A stretch of 64,000 bases of DNA from Haloplanus sp. HW8-1 (GTDB taxonomy: Archaea > Halobacteriota > Halobacteria > Halobacteriales > Haloferacaceae). Position 1 is the first letter of the stretch. Each line of letters starts with the position of its first letter. The notes below the pieces were generated by a model. The model ran no database searches and was not told the origin of the DNA. It saw only the letters and a program-made list of their open reading frames with translations. The translations under genes and the position numbers were made by a program. Below are positions 58,106-64,000 of the stretch, piece by piece. The stretch covers positions 1,922,001 through 1,986,000 of the forward strand of contig NZ_CP098518.1 in NCBI RefSeq assembly GCF_023703795.1. Direction: 5' to 3'.

Positions 58106-59383
58106 ATGGCGCGGGACCAAGTGGCCACCGTGCGAGTTCGAGAGTTTCCGGTCCTCGGCGACGAGGACGAACGGGCGGTCGAGACGTTCGCCGTGGGGCT
58201 CGACCGCGAGGCCGCGCGCGTACTCGCCTACCTAGTCGGTCGCGAGGACTCCGACCGCTTCTCCGGGGAGGCCGCGTCGCGGTTGGCCGTCCGCGTCGGT
58301 GTCGACCTCGGTCGGGGTCGGGTCTCCGACGTGCTCGCGACGCTCACCGACCACGGCCTGGTCACCGAGACGACCGTCGAGAGCGAGGCACCGGGCCGCC
58401 CCCCCAAGGGGTGGCGGGCCGACGCCGGTCACGACCGAACGGCTTCCCGCGTACGCGCCCTCCACTCGGAGGCGTTGCTCGACCGGGCGGCGACGGTCGC
58501 TGCGACCCTCGACGACGACCTCGACGTGGACGCTGGGCCCCTCACCGACGACGCCTCACCGATCGAGGTCGGCCTGAACTGGGAGCCGAACGGGCTCCAC
58601 GCACCCCTGTTCGCGGGCACGTACGACGTGGACGTCTCCCTCTCCGGTTGTCGGGGGTCCCGTGCCGCCCTCTCGGCCGTCGCCGATGGCGACGTCGATA
58701 TCGGCCTCACCGGCGCGGCGACGTTTCTCCGTGGGCACGCCGACGGCCACGAGGTGATCCCGCTCGCGCTGTACTACCAGCGGGCGATGGTCGTTCTCTA
58801 CACCACGCGTGGGACGTTCGGCGGCCCGCTCCGGAGCGTCGAGGACGTACGCGGCCGCCGGGTCGCCATGCCCGCCGGCTCCGAAACCGGTGCGCTCGGG
58901 CGCCTCTTCCTGTCACAGGCCGGCGTCGTCGACGACGTGACCGTCGTCCCCGCCGACGGCGAGGAGCGCGAGGCGTTGCTCCGCGGCGACGCCGACGTGG
59001 CGACCGGCGTCTTCACCGACCCGCTGGCACTGGGCGCCGACGGCCACGAGGTGGATTCGGTGCTCGTCGCCGATCACTTCCCGGTACCCGGTCCCGCGCT
59101 CGTCGTCCGCCAGGAGACGCTCCGGGACCGTCCCGCCGCGCTCCGAGCGTTCCTCGAAGGAGCGATGGCCGGCTGGAGCACCGCTCGACTCGACCCCGCG
59201 GCGGCCGTCGACGCCGTCGCCGACCACGGTAGCGAACCGGCCGCGGCCGAACGCCGGAAGCTCACCCAGGCGCTCGATCGTTTCGCGTCCAGCGACGCCG
59301 TCGAGAAGAACGGCTGGGGGTGGCACTCCGCCGAGACGTGGCAGCGACTCCGGGTCGCGCTCGAACAGGCGGACGCACTATGA
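58106..59383 (+). CDS. Winged-helix regulator fused to an NMT1/THI5-like substrate-binding domain
   Basis: The 425-residue protein has an N-terminal winged-helix domain (about residues 30-105: ARVLAYLVGREDSDRFSGEA through DVLATLTDHGLVTETTVESE, then a PGRPPKGWRADAG wing). It continues with a complete two-lobe binding domain starting VGLNWEPNGLHAPLFAG near residue 155 and ending GWGWHSAETWQRLRVALEQA. No signal peptide is present, so it is a cytoplasmic one-component regulator that senses its ligand with a transporter-type binding fold. It overlaps the ATPase gene (ATGA), so it may control its own ABC operon. The TATA-like tttatata right before the ATG leaves open a start at GTG 58121 or 58130. 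Confidence 0.85.
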   Translation: MARDQVATVRVREFPVLGDEDERAVETFAVGLDREAARVLAYLVGREDSDRFSGEAASRLAVRVGVDLGRGRVSDVLATLTDHGLVTETTVESEAPGRPPKGWRADAGHDRTASRVRALHSEALLDRAATVAATLDDDLDVDAGPLTDDASPIEVGLNWEPNGLHAPLFAGTYDVDVSLSGCRGSRAALSAVADGDVDIGLTGAATFLRGHADGHEVIPLALYYQRAMVVLYTTRGTFGGPLRSVEDVRGRRVAMPAGSETGALGRLFLSQAGVVDDVTVVPADGEEREALLRGDADVATGVFTDPLALGADGHEVDSVLVADHFPVPGPALVVRQETLRDRPAALRAFLEGAMAGWSTARLDPAAAVDAVADHGSEPAAAERRKLTQALDRFASSDAVEKNGWGWHSAETWQRLRVALEQADAL

Positions 59384-60147
59384 TCCGCGTAGAGAACCTG
59401 TCGGTTGCCTACGGCGACTTGCGTGCCCTCGCCGACGTCTCGCTCGACGTCGCCGACGGCGAGTTCGTCACGGTCGTCGGGCCGTCAGGCTGTGGCAAGA
59501 CCACCCTGTTGCGGACCATCGGTGGGCTAGAGGAACCGACGACGGGCGAGGTTACCGTCGACGGTGACCCACCCGGCGTCGCTCAGTCCGACGCCCGCCT
59601 CGGGTTCGTCTTCCAGGAGCATACGCTCCTGCCCTGGAAGACGGCCCTCGAGAACGTCACCTTCCTCCGTCGGATGGCGGGCAAGGACCCCGATCCGGCG
59701 GGGGCTCGCGACCTCCTGGCGACGACCGGACTCGACGGGTTCGAGGACGCCCGTCCCGCCGAACTCTCCGGCGGTATGAAACAGCGGGTCGCCATCGCCC
59801 GGGCCATCCATCTCGGCGCCGACGTGTTGCTGATGGACGAGCCGTTCGGCGAACTCGACGAGATCACCCGCGACGAGATGAGCGTCGAGATCCTCCGGCT
59901 CTGGCGCGAGACCCGCAAGACCGTCGTGTTCGTCACCCACAGCGTGCCGGAGGCGGTGTTTCTCGGCGACCGCTGTGTCGTCGTCTCGGGCGCCAGCGAT
60001 CCGGCGGCCGGCGACGACTCGCCCGGACGGATCGTCGCCGAGTTCGAGGTCGACCTTCCGCGTCCCCGCGACGAGTCGGTGTTCGGTTCCGAGGCCTTCG
60101 GCGCGCAGGTCGCCCGGGTTCGTCGGGCGCTTCACGACGACACATGA
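59380..60147 (+). CDS. ABC transporter ATPase (nitrate/taurine/thiamine-precursor type)
   Basis: The 255-residue protein has Walker A VVGPSGCGKTTLLR near residue 35, a Q loop FVFQEHTLLPWKTALENV, signature LSGGMKQRVAIARAI near residue 135, Walker B VLLMDEPFGELDEITR, and the H-loop VTHSVPEAVFLG. The ending fits the SsuB/TauB/ThiZ subfamily that pairs with NMT1-like binding proteins. It overlaps the regulator upstream and the permease downstream, both by ATGA. It probably energises both permeases of this cluster, since the convergent half has no ATPase gene. Confidence 0.93.
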   Translation: MIRVENLSVAYGDLRALADVSLDVADGEFVTVVGPSGCGKTTLLRTIGGLEEPTTGEVTVDGDPPGVAQSDARLGFVFQEHTLLPWKTALENVTFLRRMAGKDPDPAGARDLLATTGLDGFEDARPAELSGGMKQRVAIARAIHLGADVLLMDEPFGELDEITRDEMSVEILRLWRETRKTVVFVTHSVPEAVFLGDRCVVVSGASDPAAGDDSPGRIVAEFEVDLPRPRDESVFGSEAFGAQVARVRRALHDDT

Positions 60148-60899
60148 GCGTCGCCGAACGCGTCCCCTTCCCGGACGTGACACTGCCGGTCGCGGGACTC
60201 GTCGGCGCCGTCGCCTGCTGGTGGGCGATCACGACCTTCTTTGCCATCCCCGCGTTCCTCCTACCGTCGCCCGTCGCCGTCGCCGCCCGCCTCGCCGGCA
60301 ACCCGGAACTCTACCTCACCAACGCCGCCGAGACGCTCCGGAAGGTCCTCGTCGGCGGCGCCGTCGGAGTGGTCGGGGGCTTCTCGCTCGCCCTCGTCGT
60401 CGCCACGGTCCCCCTGCTCAAGCGAGCGATCTACCCCTACCTCGTCGCCGCCCGCGTCCTCCCGAAGATCGCCGTCGCACCGCTGTTTCTCATCTACTTC
60501 GGCGTCGGCTTCGGCACGGCCGTCCTCTTCGTCGCCCTCGTCGTCTTCTTCCCCGTGGTCGTCGGGACGGCGGCCGGCCTCTCGCGGACCCCCGAGGCGC
60601 ACCTCGACTTGCTCCGCTCGGTCGACGCCGATCCCGTCCGCACCTTCCTCGCGGTTCGGCTCCGGCACGCGCTCCCGGACGTCTTCGCGGGGTTGAAACA
60701 GGCGGTCACGCTCGCCGTCGTCGGCGCCGTCGTCGCCGAGTGGATCCTCTCGAACGACGGCCTTGGCTCACTCGTCCTCGTCGCCTCCGAGAACGTGCAG
60801 GTGGACGTGATGCTCGCGGCGCTCGCGGTCCTCCTGCCGATCGGTCTGCTGCTCTACGGCGCCGTGACCCTCTGTCAGCGTGCGGTCGTGTGGCAGTGA
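60144..60899 (+). CDS. ABC transporter permease (SsuC/ThiX-like)
   Basis: The 251-residue protein has about six membrane helices and the coupling loop LLRSVDADPVRTFLAVRLRH that contacts the ATPase (EAA-like region). It opens VAGLVGAVACWWAITTFFAI and contains AARVLPKIAVAPLFLIYFGV. It belongs to the family serving nitrate, sulfonate and pyrimidine uptake. It is fully coupled to the ATPase gene, and its stop faces the stop of the second permease one base apart. Confidence 0.9.
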   Translation: MSVAERVPFPDVTLPVAGLVGAVACWWAITTFFAIPAFLLPSPVAVAARLAGNPELYLTNAAETLRKVLVGGAVGVVGGFSLALVVATVPLLKRAIYPYLVAARVLPKIAVAPLFLIYFGVGFGTAVLFVALVVFFPVVVGTAAGLSRTPEAHLDLLRSVDADPVRTFLAVRLRHALPDVFAGLKQAVTLAVVGAVVAEWILSNDGLGSLVLVASENVQVDVMLAALAVLLPIGLLLYGAVTLCQRAVVWQ

Positions 60900-60900
60900 C

Positions 60901-61704
60901 TCATCCCCAGTCCAGCCGGCGTTCGACCGCCGCCGGCGCGAGATAGAAGCCGAGACCGAGCAGCGTGAGTACGCCGAGCGTGGCGAAGGTGGCGCTCGTT
61001 TGCAGGAACTCGGCGGTGTGAAAGAGCCGGTAGCCGAGCCCCGACTGGAGGGTGAGAAACTCCGCGACGACGGTGCCGACGACGGCGAGCGCCGCGGCGA
61101 GTTTCACGCCCGCGAAGACGCTGGGTGCGGCCGCCGGCACCCGAATCCGGAGGAAGGTCCTCGTCGACGGCGCACGGACCGAGCGGGCGAGGTCGGTGTA
61201 CTCCCGGGGGACCGACCGGAGGCCGTCGACCGACGCGATGGCGACGGGAAACACCGTCATCGTGGTGACGAGGGCGCCCCGCGAGAGCACGCCGTCACCG
61301 ATCCAGAGGAAGACGAGGGGGGCGATGGCGATCAGCGGCGCGATGCGCAGCGCGATCAGGTAGGGGTGAAGCACCGCCGCCGCCGCGCGCGACCCGACCA
61401 TCGCGAAGGCGAGCGTGAGGCCGACGACGACCCCGCCGACCAGACCGAGCGCCGCCGTCAGCGCCGTGACGCCAGCCGCCGCGAGCAGGGCCCCGCGGGT
61501 CGCGACGGCCGCCGTCAGCACGTCCACCGGCGAGGGGAGGACCACGGCCGGGACGCCGGTCGCCGTCACGAACCACTGCCAGCAGCCGACGACGACGGTG
61601 AAGACGGCGACGGGTGGCCAGACGTGGCCCGCGACCGACTGGACGTCCGCACGGCTCACCGTCGGCGTCTCGATGGCCGCGAGTCGTCGGTCGGAGGTGG
61701 CCAT
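60901..61704 (-). CDS. ABC transporter permease, second copy
   Basis: The 267-residue protein starts MATSDRRLAAIETPTVSRAD and has six hydrophobic helices with AVVLPSPVDVLTAAVATRGA, PYLIALRIAPLIAIAPLVFL and the coupling loop DLARSVRAPSTRTFLRIRVP. It is related to the convergent permease but clearly diverged. A longer in-frame stretch upstream is Arg-rich and rejected. It lies five bases after the binding-protein gene on the same strand. Together with the other permease it could form a heterodimeric channel or a second transporter sharing one ATPase. Confidence 0.9.
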   Translation of the reverse strand: MATSDRRLAAIETPTVSRADVQSVAGHVWPPVAVFTVVVGCWQWFVTATGVPAVVLPSPVDVLTAAVATRGALLAAAGVTALTAALGLVGGVVVGLTLAFAMVGSRAAAAVLHPYLIALRIAPLIAIAPLVFLWIGDGVLSRGALVTTMTVFPVAIASVDGLRSVPREYTDLARSVRAPSTRTFLRIRVPAAAPSVFAGVKLAAALAVVGTVVAEFLTLQSGLGYRLFHTAEFLQTSATFATLGVLTLLGLGFYLAPAAVERRLDWG

Positions 61705-61709
61705 CAGCG

Positions 61710-62822
61710 CTAGTCCGCGAACGACCCCACGGACTCGGCGTCGGTGCCGAGGTAGTCGTTGGTCCAGACGGTACTCGGATCGACCCGGCCGCCGAGGGCG
61801 TCGGCGTCCGCGAGGGCGTCGTGGACGACCCGCCAGGGTTCGGCCTCGCTCCAGCCCCAGCCGTGTTCCCTGACGGCGTCGCTCAGCATGAACTCCTCGG
61901 CCATGGTCTCCCACTTCCGTCGCTGCTGGTCGCGTGACTCCGCGAGGACGCCGTTTGCTTCGACGAGCAGGTCGGTCGCCTCGGCGGGCCGCTCGTGAGC
62001 CCACGCGGCTCCGCGGGCGGTCGCCCGCAGGAAGGCCCGGACGGCCTCGGGATTCGAGTCCGCCCAGTCCCGCTTGGCCGCGATCACGTGGCCGTAGGAG
62101 GGAATCGTCTCCGCGACGGGGACGCTGTCGACCGTGTACCCCTGGGCCTCGGCACTGATGGCGTCACCGAAGACCCCACCCGCGGCGTCGACCTTTCCCG
62201 AGAGGAGTTGCTGGACCGTGTCGTAGCCCGTATCGACCATCTCCACGTCCTCCCGAACGCCCGCTTCCTCCAAGAGTAGCGATGTGAGCCTCCGAACCAT
62301 CCCGGGACCGGTACCCACCGTCCTGCCGGCGAGTTGTTCGACGTCCGTCAGTTCCCCGCCGAAGGTCTCCCGGGTCGAGAACACCACCGCTGGACTCTTC
62401 TGCATCACGACACTCACCGACTGCGGCGAGAGCCCCCGACTGTTGATGTTCAACACCTGATCGCTACTGGTGACCGCGAAGTCGACGTTGCCGAGGCCGA
62501 CCTGCTTCGCCGAGAACGTCGATCCCTCGCCGGTTTCGATCGAACCGAGCGTCAGTCCCTCCTCCTCGTAGAACCCCTTTGCCTTCGCGGTGAAGTACGG
62601 CACGTGGAGGCCGCTCGGCTTCCAGTTGAGGAGCAGCGACGACTCGTCCGGAATCGGCGTTCCCGTGGCGGTGCCGGTCGGCGTGTCCGTGTCGGTCGGC
62701 GCCTCCGTGTCGGTCCCGTTGCCCCCACCGCCGTTCGTTCCGCCGAGACACCCCGCGAGTCCCGTCGTTCCCGCCGCCCCCGCCGCGACGAGAAAGGACC
62801 GTCTCGTCGGTGTCGATTGCAT
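61710..62822 (-). CDS. NMT1/THI5-like substrate-binding lipoprotein
   Basis: The 370-residue protein starts MQSTPTRRSFLVAAGAAGTT and ends its leader in GLAGC, a Tat lipobox signal. An acidic Thr/Gly linker is followed by the fold SSLLLNWKPSGLHVPYFTAK, KGFYEEEGLTLGSIETGEGS and later KVDAAGGVFGDAISAEAQGY. It is the extracellular ligand receptor of the ABC system and is anchored in the membrane. The binding core resembles the regulator domain at 58106 and the soluble protein at 49245. A TATA-like tttttatac lies about 25-30 bases before the ATG. Confidence 0.92.
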   Translation of the reverse strand: MQSTPTRRSFLVAAGAAGTTGLAGCLGGTNGGGGNGTDTEAPTDTDTPTGTATGTPIPDESSLLLNWKPSGLHVPYFTAKAKGFYEEEGLTLGSIETGEGSTFSAKQVGLGNVDFAVTSSDQVLNINSRGLSPQSVSVVMQKSPAVVFSTRETFGGELTDVEQLAGRTVGTGPGMVRRLTSLLLEEAGVREDVEMVDTGYDTVQQLLSGKVDAAGGVFGDAISAEAQGYTVDSVPVAETIPSYGHVIAAKRDWADSNPEAVRAFLRATARGAAWAHERPAEATDLLVEANGVLAESRDQQRRKWETMAEEFMLSDAVREHGWGWSEAEPWRVVHDALADADALGGRVDPSTVWTNDYLGTDAESVGSFAD

Positions 62823-62871
62823 ACGCGGCTATCAGGTCACCTTTAGTATAAAAATTCCGGTGAATTATTTA

Positions 62872-63162
62872 TTAACTAACGCCGATCTCGTCCTCCGGTG
62901 GCGACCACTCGAACTCGAGTTCGAGTTCGAGTTGGCGGTGGGTCTCGCCCACGAACTCCACCTCAACCTCGATGGGCTCGTCGAACTCGAAGGGGATCTC
63001 CCACTCGTCGGTCGAGATGGTGAGACGCGGTTCCGATTCGATCTGATCGGCGAGGTCACGGAGGAACCCCGCCGTCGACTCCCGCGAGAGGCGTACCTCC
63101 CGCTCGAAGTAGCCGTCGGTCACGGTCCGTGGCCCGTCGTTCGCGTCCGGCAGGTCGGCCAT
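62872..63162 (-). CDS. Amphi-Trp domain protein
   Basis: The 96-residue protein starts MADLPDANDGPRTVTDGYFE and has the haloarchaeal amphi-Trp pattern: VRLSRESTAGFLRDLADQIE, then a strand DEWEIPFEFDEPIEVEVEFV and a final LELELEFEWSPPED strand. It is a compact beta-helix fold of unknown role, often near redox or stress genes. It shares a short promoter region with the divergent ArsR-type gene. Confidence 0.82.
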   Translation of the reverse strand: MADLPDANDGPRTVTDGYFEREVRLSRESTAGFLRDLADQIESEPRLTISTDEWEIPFEFDEPIEVEVEFVGETHRQLELELEFEWSPPEDEIGVS

Positions 63163-63218
63163 ACGGCTTCTACGGGGAGAGAGGTAAAATAGTGTGCGTC
63201 CCAAGGACGGCACGACAG

Positions 63219-63509
63219 ATGTCTTTGTTCGATATCCTCGGGAGCAAGGCACGACTGCAGATCATCCGCGAGCTAGCCACGGAGCCCCGGTACGTCTCCG
63301 AACTCGCCGATCGGGTGGGGATGGACGGCAAGACGGCCGTCCACCACCTCTCGACGCTCGAGGAGGCGGATATCGTCGAGAGCTACCGCACGAGCCGCCG
63401 CAAGTACTACCGACTGACCAAGCGCATCGAACTCCGGGCGTCGCCCGACCCCGACCCCATGTTTCTCCTGCACGCCGACGACGTCGACGAAGCGGAGCGG
63501 TCTCAGTAG
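63219..63509 (+). CDS. ArsR-family winged-helix regulator
   Basis: The 96-residue protein starts MSLFDILGSKARLQIIREL and has the ArsR helix-turn-helix ATEPRYVSELADRVGMDGKT with AVHHLSTLEEADIVESYRTS, then a wing RRKYYRLTKRIELRAS. No metal-binding Cys is visible, so the signal is not a classic ArsR metal. A TATA-like ggtaaaatag (63183-63192) lies 27-36 bases before the ATG, a leaderless design. It may control the divergent amphi-Trp gene or the downstream antiporter. Confidence 0.85.
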   Translation: MSLFDILGSKARLQIIRELATEPRYVSELADRVGMDGKTAVHHLSTLEEADIVESYRTSRRKYYRLTKRIELRASPDPDPMFLLHADDVDEAERSQ

Positions 63510-63608
63510 TCCGCCGTCCGCCGCGCTCCCGGCTGCGTGTATACTAATTCAATAGATGTTACTACTCACGTACTAACATACATCACAGTCGACCGCTAGC
63601 GACTGGTC

Positions 63609-64000
63609 ATGGTACGAACGCGGATGGTCGTCGGTATCGTGTTGTTACTGTCGCTGCTCGTCGCCTCTCCGGCCACGTCCGCGGTCGCTCAGGATTTCGG
63701 GGTCGACGGCCCGGCCGGGACGGTCGTCGCACAGGACGCGGGCGAAGGGGGCGAGGAAGGCGAAGCGGGTGACGGGGAAGAAGGCGGAATCGAGGGTGCC
63801 ATCGAAGGCTTCATCGAGGCGCAGGGAACCATCGGCGCGGTGATCGTCCTTCTCGGCGGTATCCTCCTCCTGACGGCGTGTACGGAGAAACTCATCAGCT
63901 ACCTCGCCCGTGCGTCGCTCAACATGAAGATGTCGCTGTTCGCACTCGCGATCGTCTTCACCGGCTTCGAGTTCGACGACACGATCCTCGCCTTGGTCCT
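63609..64000 (+). CDS. Sodium/calcium exchanger-like membrane protein (partial, runs off the window)
   Basis: The visible 130 codons start MVRTRMVVGIVLLLSLLVAS, a signal or first helix. An acidic Gly-rich loop (AQDAGEGGEEGEAGDGEEGG) follows, then a helix VIVLLGGILLLTACTEKLIS and the segment KMSLFALAIVFTGFEFDDTI. The last resembles the alpha-repeat of CaCA family antiporters (pattern of small residues and an Asp/Glu in a helix turn). The gene continues past 64000. The upstream 63541-63600 stretch is AT-rich with repeated tactaa/tactac words, a plausible control region. Confidence 0.65.
   Translation, partial: MVRTRMVVGIVLLLSLLVASPATSAVAQDFGVDGPAGTVVAQDAGEGGEEGEAGDGEEGGIEGAIEGFIEAQGTIGAVIVLLGGILLLTACTEKLISYLARASLNMKMSLFALAIVFTGFEFDDTILALV

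Overview
The window comes from a haloarchaeon (class Halobacteria). It has high G+C, very acidic proteins, Tat (twin-arginine) and lipobox leaders, TATA-type promoters often 25-30 bases before the start codon, ATGA/GTGA gene overlaps, TBP, TFS and XPB-type archaeal information genes, and a 16S-tRNA-Ala-23S-5S operon with archaeal processing stems. I do not assign a genus.

Region 1 (1-25.3 kb) is mostly chromosomal housekeeping: a TrkA-C membrane protein, a SAMP1-like ubiquitin fold, a Rieske protein, the coupled set pyrG-guaAB-small protein, an RFA-P synthase, a pilin-like protein, a KaiC/HTR-like ATPase, transcription factor S, a three-PAS histidine kinase, PspA with a GCS2-like enzyme, DgcN with a broken DgcA partner, a DMT exporter, a DUF3311-sodium symporter pair and a PEP-mutase/isocitrate-lyase family enzyme.

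Region 2 (25.5-33.2 kb) looks like a decayed integrated element. It holds a lone BREX-type PglX methyltransferase, a frameshifted integrase, a DUF5615/DUF433 toxin-antitoxin pair, two PhiH1-repressor-like winged-helix proteins, operator-like and hairpin DNA, and an intact tyrosine recombinase ending 43 bases from the 3' end of tRNA-Tyr.

Region 3 (33.3-44.3 kb) carries an AIR-synthase-like protein, a class V aminotransferase, an XPB-like helicase and TBP, followed by the rRNA operon with promoter, processing stems and terminator hairpin.

Region 4 (44.4-49 kb) has a secreted repeat protein with an 18-bp tandem repeat, two small coupled genes, a heavily frameshifted ychF relic and PncC.

Region 5 (49-64 kb) is the most unusual. 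It holds a lone formate dehydrogenase alpha subunit and a PQQ alcohol dehydrogenase with the Asp-Tyr-Asp signature of lanthanide (XoxF-type) enzymes. The dehydrogenase has no signal peptide, and a Tat-signal helical partner lies directly upstream. Two blue-copper-type proteins flank this pair. An ABC uptake system follows, with one ATPase, two permeases and three NMT1/THI5-like binding proteins, one of which is fused to a winged helix and one of which has no export signal. I infer an extracellular alcohol oxidation module that uses copper proteins as electron acceptors, with formate oxidation and cofactor or precursor uptake nearby. The wiring is a hypothesis; the motifs are visible in the sequence.

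Four decayed genes (a TFS paralogue, dgcA, an integrase and ychF) within 64 kb suggest active gene loss. Some single-base lesions lie in G runs and should be checked against reads.
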